Made by a program: the position numbers and the translations under genes
Source: Parendozoicomonas callyspongiae
GTDB taxonomy: Bacteria; Pseudomonadota; Gammaproteobacteria; Pseudomonadales; Endozoicomonadaceae
Assembly (NCBI RefSeq): GCF_023502345.1
Contig: NZ_JAMFLX010000001.1
Span: 186,001 to 250,000, forward strand
Reading direction: 5' to 3'
Length of the DNA: 64,000 nucleotides
Shown: piece after piece, positions 38,391 through 47,826 of the stretch
How positions within the stretch are numbered: position 1 is the stretch's first letter
How the letters are laid out: each line of letters opens with the position of its first letter
Notes under the pieces: generated by a model
The model's input: the letters and a program-made list of their open reading frames with translations, nothing else
Told to the model about the DNA's origin: nothing
The model's database searches: none

Positions 38391-38651
38391 TCACTCCTTA
38401 ACCTTTAATAGTTGTTCAGGGTGAGCCGCCTTTTCCGGATGAACCATCATCTGCCAGCGGCCACTTTCCACATAACAGCCAAACAGCATCGCCCGCTCTG
38501 ATGATGTGTTATATACCTCACAGGCAGGAACCTGAACGCCCTCCGGGGTCACTGTTATTTTGGGGTTCTCATAAGGCTTAAAGCGTCCAAAACAACCTGT
38601 AAGCATCACCACAGCTACAATCAGCAGAGACTTCCTAGCAATTAATTTCAT
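38391..38651 (-). CDS. Small lipoprotein at the rcpB position of the tad operon
   Basis: 86 residues. Lipoprotein signal with lipobox VVMLTGC (Cys about 20), then a short domain with a probable disulphide (CEVYNTSSERAMLFGC). In Aggregatibacter the gene between rcpA and tadZ is rcpB, a larger outer-membrane component. This protein occupies that slot but is much shorter and I see no similarity, so it may be an unrelated pilotin-like partner of the secretin. One-base overlap with rcpA. Confidence 0.75.
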   Translation of the reverse strand: MKLIARKSLLIVAVVMLTGCFGRFKPYENPKITVTPEGVQVPACEVYNTSSERAMLFGCYVESGRWQMMVHPEKAAHPEQLLKVKE

Positions 38652-40087
38652 TACTTGAATCCTCCACTCTTCATGATTTTCTGAGCTTCTTTTGACTGAA
38701 CCTGTTGCTGATAGCGCTCTTCGCCGCCCCTGCCAGGCAGGTCCAACCGGAAGTAGCGCAGCAGGGTGTTGGTGAAATTATGCCGTGGCACCTGCACAGT
38801 GCCTGTAGGTACAGGCTGCACCAGGCTGACTGTCGCGACAATAATCAACTCACTCTTGCGTCGCTCGCTCTCTGTGTGACGAAACAGGGCACCGATGACT
38901 GGCAGGTCTCCGATAAGTGGAATTTTCGCTAATGCCTCACGGTCTTCAGAGTTCAAAAGCCCCCCAAGAACAAAACTTTCACCATCGGCCAGCTGGATTG
39001 TGGTCCTTGCTCTGCGTGTCTTAAAGGTTGGTATGCTTAAAACAGTGTCCTTGTACGTTGAGTCTACAGCGCTGACCTCTGGCATCATGGAGATCTTGAT
39101 CTTGTCATCACTCAGCACCTTGGCAGCCATTTCCAGCCGGATACCAAACTCTTTGTATTCCACGTTATAAGACTGGTCGTTGTAATAAATAATCGGGATC
39201 TCACCGCCAGCCAGGAAAGATGCTGTTTCACCAGAAATGACTGACAAATTAGGCTCTGCAAGAACCTGCCCGACGGAATCATCATCTATTGCTGTGATGT
39301 AACGGGCTATATCCTGTGAATTAAAACTACGAAGGGTTGACTGGAACAATTTGCCATTACCAAGAAAGTTGGCACTGCCGCCAGTTGATACCATGGTTCC
39401 CCACTTCACCCCTAGTTGACGAATGAAGGAATGGGATACCTCGGCTACAGTGATCTTGACGTTAACCTGCTTGACTTCAGACACTTTGATGTTATTAACC
39501 AGCCAACGGAACCGGCGCCGAGTCATGAAATCAATTTCAAGTTCCTGACTCCCCAGGTCCCAATTGATCTTATAATCCTCATACTCCTTACCCAGCAACT
39601 CACCAATCAAGTAATAGATATTCTGACGCAGCTCTTCCGAAGGCACTGTTCCGGTTAGAACAACCTGATCACCAAGATTAGTTATATCAATATCGTGTTC
39701 AGGAAACCGGATAGCCACTTGCTGGCGAATATGAGCAAGGCTCTTGTTGACGACCAGAGTCTTGTTATCAATTGTCTTACCTTTTTCATCCAAAACCACC
39801 AAGGTAGTACTGCCAACCTGCTTGCCGTAAATAATAAGCTGGTTACCCCGAACAACCTGATAATCAGCGATTTCTGGATTAGCAATAAAAACGGTATCGA
39901 CAGGCGTTTGATATTTCAGGGGGGTAGCCTCATTCAACCCAAGATTTATGATCCTGGTTGCGGCTGTGGCGGCTCCACCAAAAAGCATTAGCAGACTAAA
40001 ACCAAGAATAACCCTCTGAACAGGCGCAGCCGTCAACACCCGCCAGAAATATCGGTTTCCAAACTTCATATAGCCCCCTGCCCGCAA
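38651..40087 (-). CDS. rcpA: RcpA/CpaC secretin, outer-membrane channel of the Tad machine
   Basis: 478 residues with an N-terminal membrane segment/signal (residues ~25-45), an N0-like domain, a BON-like domain (LAHIRQQVAIRFPEHDIDITNLGDQVVLTGTV) and the C-terminal secretin barrel with LAEPNLSVISGETASFLAGGEIPI and FVLGGLLNSEDREALAKIPLIGDLPVIGALFR. It forms the exit pore for the pilus. 83 bp after rcpC. Confidence 0.94.
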   Translation of the reverse strand: MRAGGYMKFGNRYFWRVLTAAPVQRVILGFSLLMLFGGAATAATRIINLGLNEATPLKYQTPVDTVFIANPEIADYQVVRGNQLIIYGKQVGSTTLVVLDEKGKTIDNKTLVVNKSLAHIRQQVAIRFPEHDIDITNLGDQVVLTGTVPSEELRQNIYYLIGELLGKEYEDYKINWDLGSQELEIDFMTRRRFRWLVNNIKVSEVKQVNVKITVAEVSHSFIRQLGVKWGTMVSTGGSANFLGNGKLFQSTLRSFNSQDIARYITAIDDDSVGQVLAEPNLSVISGETASFLAGGEIPIIYYNDQSYNVEYKEFGIRLEMAAKVLSDDKIKISMMPEVSAVDSTYKDTVLSIPTFKTRRARTTIQLADGESFVLGGLLNSEDREALAKIPLIGDLPVIGALFRHTESERRKSELIIVATVSLVQPVPTGTVQVPRHNFTNTLLRYFRLDLPGRGGEERYQQQVQSKEAQKIMKSGGFK

Positions 40088-40170
40088 GCCTTTTTATTTT
40101 TTCTATTTGTGCTGGGTTCAAGCAATAACTGCCTGAGCAGTGTCTGGCATTGCAGCGATTTTGGTTTTGA

Positions 40171-40941
40171 TTAATTTACAATCTTTTCAATTCCGCGCAA
40201 TTCGGTAACAGATGAAAAATCTGGTAAAACATCCCCGGCCCGTATCTGCGGTAAAGTTCCATCTGTGGTTTTGTGGATATCAAGAACACCCATGCGCTTA
40301 GCCAGCATTAGCTGTGAAAGCTCTTTTCGAGTTAGCTCAAGAACTATAATGGTGCTGGCTTCCTCTCCTGTCATACCCTTGCCATCCGGGCCAACGCGTA
40401 AAACCTTTCTGGCCTTCAAAAGGGGAGCAACACTCAAACCTTCAAACTGATCAACTGCATCTTTCATCGCCAGATTCTGATTCAATGAAGAAATCATCAC
40501 TACATCAACTTTATCTCCGGGCGAAAGAATCAATGGATAGCCGTTACTTCCTTTGAATTCCAATGGGTAGGGAATCATACCAGGCTTGATAAGAAGATCG
40601 ATATAGTTGGGATGATCAGGTTGTACCACCTGATTTTCAGTTACAATAGATCCAGCCTTCATAGGCGAAGCAGCCAGACTGCCTTTTACCAGAGTAAACC
40701 GTTCTTTACTGGTAACCCCGTACTTTTGTGCTTCGATCTGATCAATAATTACAGGAAGTAGCCGTTCGGAGGTTATCTCTTCGCCCACCTGCACTGTTTG
40801 CTTAACCCGCCAACTGAGAAATTGTTCCTTTTGCGTCTGCATTTCGACATTTTCTGGCTGTTCTGTTTTTTTTGCTAACAACCCGTAAACACCACCAGAA
40901 ATAAGAACAAAAGCGAAAGTGAGTAGTATACGACGATTCAT
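40171..40941 (-). CDS. rcpC: RcpC/CpaB Flp pilus assembly protein
   Basis: 256 residues. N-terminal membrane anchor, then two SAF/beta-clip domains (VGEEITSERLLPVIIDQ..) and the CpaB region LSPGDKVDVVMISSLN. Periplasmic partner of the secretin. It is the first gene of the operon in this window: the pilin genes that normally precede it are absent. Confidence 0.9.
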   Translation of the reverse strand: MNRRILLTFAFVLISGGVYGLLAKKTEQPENVEMQTQKEQFLSWRVKQTVQVGEEITSERLLPVIIDQIEAQKYGVTSKERFTLVKGSLAASPMKAGSIVTENQVVQPDHPNYIDLLIKPGMIPYPLEFKGSNGYPLILSPGDKVDVVMISSLNQNLAMKDAVDQFEGLSVAPLLKARKVLRVGPDGKGMTGEEASTIIVLELTRKELSQLMLAKRMGVLDIHKTTDGTLPQIRAGDVLPDFSSVTELRGIEKIVN

Positions 40942-41333
40942 TTCCTACATCCTTTTGTACTTGGCACCTCTGTACAAACCGTATGAATAAAAATGCGGGA
41001 TGTAGCCAGCAAACCTCATCATCCATAGCTCATGGCGCATAGTTTTTTATCGATAGAAGCAGCAATACCCACAGCGCATATTCAGCAGCAAGCACTACGC
41101 TCATCGATAACAAGATCACCAGAAAGCAGCTATTTCTTCATATATAATCTGGCGCCCCCTGTATGCATTCCGTCAAGATCAAGCAGGATTCTTCAATGCT
41201 GAGTAACTCTAAACAACCTTTCCTTACATTCACCTGACATTGGTATTTTAGTACCATCAAAGAAATGGAGAGATAGCAGAATAAACCAAAACCTTGGTCA
41301 ATATGTACCTACTCAGGAGCTTGTGCAGACTTG
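40942..41333. promoter_or_regulatory. Gene-free region upstream of the tad operon
   Basis: 392 bp between rcpC and aroE, both on the minus strand. I searched both strands for a 50-75-codon Flp pilin (G-x4-E cleavage motif followed by a hydrophobic helix) and found none. The tad promoter presumably lies here; no convincing -35/-10 pair, operator or terminator stands out. ATCGATA occurs twice about 55 bp apart. Confidence 0.5.
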
Positions 41334-42146
41334 TTAGGACAAAGAGCTAATCAGTTCTGTGGTTTCAGGAAGAATCCCACGCCAGATAGAAAATGATTCG
41401 GCAGCCTGTTCTACCAACATTCCCAGACCATCCAGTGTTTTAGAGGCTCCATGTTCCTGTGCCCAGTGGTTAAATACCGCTTGCTCTTTTCCATACATCA
41501 TATCGTAGGAAACGGTGGTGTTTTTGATGACTGATGCAGGCAGGGGAGGGAGGTCACCCTGTAAACTGGCAGCGGTTCCATTAATGACCAGATCAAACAT
41601 ACCAGTAACCTGCTCAAACCCAGACGCTGTAACTTTTCCAAGATCGCTAAACAACTCAACCAACTCTTCAGCCTTAGAGACCGTCCGGTTAGCGATCACG
41701 ATCTCGGCTGGATTTTGTTCCAGCAATGGCTGCAAAACACCTCTCACAGCACCGCCGGCCCCAAGCACCAGAACCCGTTTTCCCTGAACTGTTACTTTGT
41801 GGTTACGGGTTATATCCCTGACCAGACCAACTCCATCTGTGGTATCTCCCCAAAGCTGGTCTTTGTCGTCTTTCCAGAGTGTGTTCACAGCACCAGCCCG
41901 CTTGGCCCGTTCAGTAAGCTGGCCAGCCAGCTCCCAGGCCTGTTGCTTAAAGGGCACTGTAATATTCAGCCCTTTTCCCTTGTTTTGTTCTGTAAAAAAC
42001 TCACTGACAGCCTGGGCAAAACCATCAAGCTCAACGTGGATGGCTTTATATTCAAGCTGCTGTTTGGTTTGGGCTGCGAATGCAGTATGGATCTGTGGTG
42101 ATTTGCTGTGGCTTATGGGGTTGCCCATTACGGCGTATTGATCCAT
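41334..42146 (-). CDS. aroE: Shikimate 5-dehydrogenase
   Basis: 270 residues. NADPH-dependent reduction of 3-dehydroshikimate in aromatic amino-acid synthesis. N-terminal substrate-binding NPISHSKSPQIH and NITVPFKQ, catalytic Lys in the latter; the Rossmann segment VLVLGAGGAVRGVL. It belongs to a conserved aroE-hemF-tsaC-dprA-LysM block, interrupted here by extra genes. Confidence 0.95.
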   Translation of the reverse strand: MDQYAVMGNPISHSKSPQIHTAFAAQTKQQLEYKAIHVELDGFAQAVSEFFTEQNKGKGLNITVPFKQQAWELAGQLTERAKRAGAVNTLWKDDKDQLWGDTTDGVGLVRDITRNHKVTVQGKRVLVLGAGGAVRGVLQPLLEQNPAEIVIANRTVSKAEELVELFSDLGKVTASGFEQVTGMFDLVINGTAASLQGDLPPLPASVIKNTTVSYDMMYGKEQAVFNHWAQEHGASKTLDGLGMLVEQAAESFSIWRGILPETTELISSLS

Positions 42147-42219
42147 TTTTCTGTCTTTATTCCTGTTTCATTATTACTTTTTACATTCCCACATTAATGG
42201 AAATGCCACACCCGTTTTC

Positions 42220-42567
42220 TTATGTGCTTTTCTCTGCCTGCATGGTTTCCAGGATGCTCAGTATTCTTTCCATAAGCTGCCGGTCTGATGCTCTGTCCAA
42301 CCTGACTTCTGCAAGATCTGTTTTAACTCCGGCGAGATCTGTCTTGACACCTGCAATATCCTTCTTGACATCTCTGAAGCCAAGAGAGAACTCCTTGAGG
42401 CTTAAGTCCACCTTTTCCCGCCATAGCCTTATCTCTCTGAACTCAATACTGGTACGTTCAGAATCGAGCTTGACGAACTGTTCCAGTCGACACAACCGCT
42501 CATTGATCTGTTCTGTTTGGCGAAGGTATTCAAACTCTCTTTCATCAAGGGTTGCTGACTGGCTCAT
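42220..42567 (-). CDS. Small coiled-coil protein
   Basis: 115 residues, almost entirely alpha-helical with heptad character. It includes a three-fold near-repeat (DIAGVKTDL AGVKTDL AEVRLDR) around residues 70-92. No domain recognised; similar proteins are often annotated as hypothetical or DUF1640-like. It lies between hemF and aroE, where many relatives have no gene. Confidence 0.65.
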   Translation of the reverse strand: MSQSATLDEREFEYLRQTEQINERLCRLEQFVKLDSERTSIEFREIRLWREKVDLSLKEFSLGFRDVKKDIAGVKTDLAGVKTDLAEVRLDRASDRQLMERILSILETMQAEKST

Positions 42568-42613
42568 AATACCTTCACCATTGTTTATTTTCTGAGCGAT
42601 CTAGTTTAGCAGG

Positions 42614-43576
<963 letters not shown>

Positions 43577-43612
43577 CTAACATACAGGTACAAATATCGT
43601 TGCTCTTAGCTC

Positions 43613-44671
43613 TTACCTCTGCAGCTCAAACTCCCCGATAACAGGCATATGATCCGACAAGTCCATAACTTCCTTTGACCAGACCCGCCCCTTTATCAAT
43701 GAAACAGCCGGGGAGTAAAACATATAGTCCAGCGTTTGATCCAACCCACACTCTTTTATCAGTATCTGGGTAAACCAGTTGCTTCTATCTGCTCCGGTTG
43801 CATCTTCAACTGATGGGATGGCTGAGTATTGATCAGTCAGTTTTTTGAGTTCACTTTCAGGCTGGTACCAGTTCTGCCCTTGAGCACATATGTGCTCGTA
43901 CTGGCCTGGAGGCAGAAGATTAAAGTCTCCTCCGGCTATCCACAACTTGTTCTCCTGAGTCATCTTCTCAAACAGACCAGAAACCAGGCTGACCTGCTTT
44001 TGCATGGTATCGGTTCCTTGGGCAAAAGCATCCAGATGAAGGTTGAGAACAAATAGACTATCTCCATTCGAGAGGGGAATTCTTGTTTCCAGAACAGCCC
44101 TGCGATAATGGAGATACTTGATGTAGTTCCTGGGTATCCGAGGCAAATCAAACCGCACCGTATCACTAATACGATAACGGCTTAGCGTCAGAAGGTGCTG
44201 CTCTGAAGGGCGCTTATTTGCAGGAAGGAAAACCTCTTTGTTCAGTCTTGAGTACGCTGTTGCAGCATAGCAGGGGTATATTTCACCCAGCTTCTCCATC
44301 AAAAGCTCAATCTGATCCTGACCTGTACGCTCATCCCGATCAACCTCCTGAAGCAAAGCGATATCGGGGTTCTCTTTCCTGATTGCTTCAGCAATCTCCG
44401 CTGCAATTTTATGCTGGCTTTCAATATCTAGAGGCGACACTGTATCAGGACCATCCCAGAAGTTATAAACACCTCCAGTCATAAACTGGACGTTGTAGGT
44501 GATAACTTTCAGGGGTTTATCTATTGGCGCTTTTTCTGCCCACGCAGGGCATCGGAAGTGAGTAGGGGTGTGCCAGTCATTTTCTGTTTCTTCTGCAAAG
44601 GCTGCAGCAGAAAAAATAACGTACAAAACCACAGCCTGCTTGAACAGAGGCAGAAAAGATAACGCCTTCAT
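43613..44671 (-). CDS. Exported endonuclease/exonuclease/phosphatase-family protein
   Basis: 352 residues. Signal peptide 1-26 (..LYVIFSAAAFA). EEP-fold catalytic motifs: LLQEVDRDE (metal-binding Glu), GGDFNLLP and the closing SDHMPVIGEFEL (catalytic Asp-His). Substrates for this superfamily range from nucleic acid to phosphoinositides and sphingomyelin; export favours an extracytoplasmic lipid or DNA target, which cannot be settled here. It is inserted between tsaC and hemF, which are close neighbours in many relatives. Confidence 0.8.
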   Translation of the reverse strand: MKALSFLPLFKQAVVLYVIFSAAAFAEETENDWHTPTHFRCPAWAEKAPIDKPLKVITYNVQFMTGGVYNFWDGPDTVSPLDIESQHKIAAEIAEAIRKENPDIALLQEVDRDERTGQDQIELLMEKLGEIYPCYAATAYSRLNKEVFLPANKRPSEQHLLTLSRYRISDTVRFDLPRIPRNYIKYLHYRRAVLETRIPLSNGDSLFVLNLHLDAFAQGTDTMQKQVSLVSGLFEKMTQENKLWIAGGDFNLLPPGQYEHICAQGQNWYQPESELKKLTDQYSAIPSVEDATGADRSNWFTQILIKECGLDQTLDYMFYSPAVSLIKGRVWSKEVMDLSDHMPVIGEFELQR

Positions 44672-44822
44672 ACTTTGATACTCACTCTTTGCCGAGTATT
44701 GATCAACAAATCGTAACCAGTAAGCAGCGTTACCTTTCTGAAGCCTCAGGCTACCAGCAGGAAACGCAGCACAGCGTCATATGTTTTCGCAATGCTGCAC
44801 GGAGTATAGATAGGGCAGGAGA

Positions 44823-45377
44823 TTAACTTCTTAGAACTTTGCCCGTGACAAGGTCACAGATTCGTGAAGGAGATGTCTGCTCTCCCGTCTTGCCTGCAAC
44901 CACCATATCAACCTCTTCTCCCAACTCTGTACTTACTGCGAGATGGGTTGTGTGAGCCGGCTCTCCAGCTCTGTTGGCAGATGTTGATACCAGTGGTTTA
45001 CCCCAGCTTTGGCAAAGCTGCTGTACAACTGGGTGGGCACTGACACGCACAGCGACTGAAGAATGCTGACCACGAACCCAGTCAGGCACCCACTTGTTAG
45101 TGTCAGGAATTAACCAGGTCACTGGTCCAGGCCAGGTTTCAACCAGAAGCTGATGCTGCTGATCAGAAAGAGACTCAAGCAGGGGCGCTACCTGCTGCTT
45201 GCTTGCTGCTACCAGAATTAATCCTTTCTCAACAGGTCTTCTCTTGATTTCAAGAATGCGTTCGACTGCCTGTTGATTCCATGGGTCACAACCCAGCCCC
45301 CATACGGCTTCTGTGGGGTAGGCAATAACACCACCGCCGGATACTGCCGCAGCAGCATGATTGTAATCGTCAATCAT
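44823..45377 (-). CDS. tsaC: Threonylcarbamoyl-AMP synthase (YrdC/Sua5)
   Basis: 184 residues. Makes threonylcarbamoyl-AMP for the tRNA t6A37 modification. Short TsaC form with VIAYPTEAVWGLGCDP, KRRPVEKGLILVA and the substrate loop STSANRAGEPAHTT. The usual neighbours dprA and the LysM gene lie upstream on the same strand. Confidence 0.95.
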   Translation of the reverse strand: MIDDYNHAAAAVSGGGVIAYPTEAVWGLGCDPWNQQAVERILEIKRRPVEKGLILVAASKQQVAPLLESLSDQQHQLLVETWPGPVTWLIPDTNKWVPDWVRGQHSSVAVRVSAHPVVQQLCQSWGKPLVSTSANRAGEPAHTTHLAVSTELGEEVDMVVAGKTGEQTSPSRICDLVTGKVLRS

Positions 45378-45530
45378 CAGTCGTTTAGTGAGCCTGTATT
45401 ACTTTTTCTTGGTCAGAAAACCTTTCTCTGAGACTACGATCATTCTTGTTATCGTGAGTTTGAGAAGGTCTGCATCTGACAGGGCAATTAAAACTATAAG
45501 AAGGTGAATACACTGTCCAGAGTTGATTGG

Positions 45531-46661
45531 TTAACATCTTTCCACTCCACCGGGCACAGATTTTACAAACCCATCTAGCTCAAGCTGGAAAAGCAACTCG
45601 GATACTTTTCGCCCATCCATTCCTGTTCTGGCAATTATCTCATCCTGGTGACATGCTTCAGAACCGATTAGAGATAGAATGTGCTGCTGGTTAGGACAGT
45701 TTGGCAGCTCATACAGTTCAACATCACTTCCAGCAGAAATGGTTTGATGATTTACCAGAACCCCCGACAACTCTTCCAGAACCTGTTCGGCGTTTTCCAC
45801 CAGACAGGCTCCATCTCTGATCAAAGCATGGCAACCTTTTACACTAGGATTATTCACTGAGCCGGGCATGGCGAATACCTCCCGCCCCTGCTCAAGGGCA
45901 CACCTTGCTGTCACCAGCGAACCGCTTGCCATGGCAGCTTCAACCACCAGTACACCAGAACTTAACCCACTGATTATTCGGTTACGGCGCGGGAAATGGC
46001 CAGCCTTGGGCTGCGTCCCAAGCGGGAATTCTGAAACCAGCGCACCCTGCTGTTGTATTTGCTGGGCTAACTTTTTATGCCTGACGGGATAAACAATATC
46101 TACTCCACAGGCCACAACACCTATTGTTTGGGCACAAGCCTCAAGCGCTCCCTGGTGGGCTGCCCCATCAATTCCACGGGCTAAACCGCTTGTGATTGTT
46201 ATACCCGTAGCAGCAAGGTCATGACATATTTCTCTAGCTGTTTGTTGAGCTGCCAGTGATGGACTTCTGCTACCAACAACTGCCAGCTGTTTTGATTTAA
46301 GAGTCTCAATGTTTCCTTTGATATAGAGCAAAGGAGGGGGATCATGAATATTCTTGAGAAGTTCCGGATATTCACCGTCTTCCAAGCTCAGAATATGGTG
46401 ATCGAAAGAAAGCCCTAACCACCCTTTGTCCTTCTCCATAGCCATATATGTTAGTGAATTTTGCCCACTCAACTGAATAGCTCGAGCCACTCTTTCAGGA
46501 ACAATGGTTCGAAGTCTCGAAAACCCAGCCTTCAGCACTTCCAGAGGATGAGAGTAATGGTCAAGCAGCGCCTGATAACGACTTGTTCCAAGACCGGGGA
46601 TGTGGAAAAGTTGTAACCAGGGCTCAAGCTGCCGCCAGCGTTTGTTAAATTCGTCACACAT
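45531..46661 (-). CDS. dprA: DNA-processing protein DprA
   Basis: 376 residues. Loads RecA on incoming single-stranded DNA during natural transformation. Rossmann-like core with AVVGSRSPSLAAQQTA, SGLARGIDGAAHQGAL, and RNRIISGLSSGVLVVEA; the C-terminal winged-helix (DMLA-type) domain is present (about 310-376). Located between the LysM protein and tsaC as in many gammaproteobacteria. Confidence 0.95.
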   Translation of the reverse strand: MCDEFNKRWRQLEPWLQLFHIPGLGTSRYQALLDHYSHPLEVLKAGFSRLRTIVPERVARAIQLSGQNSLTYMAMEKDKGWLGLSFDHHILSLEDGEYPELLKNIHDPPPLLYIKGNIETLKSKQLAVVGSRSPSLAAQQTAREICHDLAATGITITSGLARGIDGAAHQGALEACAQTIGVVACGVDIVYPVRHKKLAQQIQQQGALVSEFPLGTQPKAGHFPRRNRIISGLSSGVLVVEAAMASGSLVTARCALEQGREVFAMPGSVNNPSVKGCHALIRDGACLVENAEQVLEELSGVLVNHQTISAGSDVELYELPNCPNQQHILSLIGSEACHQDEIIARTGMDGRKVSELLFQLELDGFVKSVPGGVERC

Positions 46662-46701
46662 GGAGACGAACTATAGTCCAATGTTTTAGAGTGGAGAGAA
46701 A

Positions 46702-47742
46702 TCAGGGGGCTTTTAGAACGTCCCCTGTTGCCAGCGGTTGAGTTGCCTGCATAACAACAGCAAAGCTGACTTTTGAATAGGTTCGATAAATCATAACAAG
46801 GCCAACCCGCTGAGCAGGCAATTTCAGAGTCTGGCCAGATCTCTTATCTTTTGAATTTCTGCTGCGGTAGATGGCAAGAACATCCCCATCTTTCATTCGA
46901 TCTTTTGACCCCAGATTAACTACAACGTTGTTAAAAATTCCAATATTGTGTATACCACCAACTACATCAATGATGACGCCTTCTACATAGGGGTTATCCG
47001 GAGTGTCGGGGGAAAAAGAAGTCGCCAGCCGTCGCTCTTCAGAGACCAGCAGCCTGTCATTAACCCGAACTTCCTTCGTGGCCTTGGTCACAAACATTGT
47101 TGCCACATCATTCTGCAGCCCTTTCATTGTCAGTGACCCAACATGCTGCATAAGAATGCCAAGCTCTTCCCCTGTTTTCGGATCTTTATAAGTTTCCCCC
47201 GAGCGGAATGCTCCGTACTTTCTATCCCCCCGAGAGAAATCTCCACGGGCATACAGCGTATCACCAGCACCACTTATGACTCTTTCCTGGCCATTAGCCA
47301 GCACCCTGGGAGCCTTTTCGATTGCATCCTGGCTATCCATAACCCGGCTAACACCCAGAAAACTGTGGATGGCATCAAGAGGGATGGCGGGAATGGCATC
47401 AACCAAAGGGGTGGAACGTACTTGTGGGGTCAGCTTTATGGTTCGACCCGGAATAACCGTTTCTTCTTTCTTGCGGGTTAATGTCAGTTTAAGTTCACTC
47501 CCTATCTTGATAACCCGGATAGTATCTCCTGGATAAATCAGGTCAGGGTCCTTTACAGAAGGATCAACCTCCCAAACCTGCCCCCAGCTCCAGGGGTCAT
47601 GCAGAAAGCGACCGGCAATTCCCCAAAGTGTGTCTCCTTCAACAGCAGTATATGAAGCAGGTCGATCATCACGAAACAGGCTCTCTCCCAAGGAGGATGT
47701 CGCAACACAGAGCAAAATAAAACCCAGCAGCGCGTTTTTCAT
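46702..47742 (-). CDS. LysM-domain envelope protein
   Basis: About 346 residues from the ATG at 47742, which has AGGGATG some ten bases upstream and starts a standard signal peptide (MKNALLGFILLCVATSSLG); an ATG at 47754 is the alternative. A single LysM peptidoglycan-binding motif (YTAVEGDTLWGIAGRFLHDP..VWEVDPSVKDPDLIYPGDTI) occupies about 25-85. The remaining ~260 residues form an uncharacterised domain conserved with the dprA neighbourhood. Confidence 0.9.
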   Translation of the reverse strand: MKNALLGFILLCVATSSLGESLFRDDRPASYTAVEGDTLWGIAGRFLHDPWSWGQVWEVDPSVKDPDLIYPGDTIRVIKIGSELKLTLTRKKEETVIPGRTIKLTPQVRSTPLVDAIPAIPLDAIHSFLGVSRVMDSQDAIEKAPRVLANGQERVISGAGDTLYARGDFSRGDRKYGAFRSGETYKDPKTGEELGILMQHVGSLTMKGLQNDVATMFVTKATKEVRVNDRLLVSEERRLATSFSPDTPDNPYVEGVIIDVVGGIHNIGIFNNVVVNLGSKDRMKDGDVLAIYRSRNSKDKRSGQTLKLPAQRVGLVMIYRTYSKVSFAVVMQATQPLATGDVLKAP

Positions 47743-47826
47743 TATTTGATGCATCCCTGATTAGCTTATGCGCTTTTCCATATCTCCATATTAGTCACTG
47801 AATGCAGCTCTGTGCGCCCTGACAAA

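Noticed and set aside
40942-41333. Possible hidden Flp pilin gene upstream of rcpC
   Set aside because: No small frame with a prepilin cleavage motif and adjacent hydrophobic helix was found on either strand.
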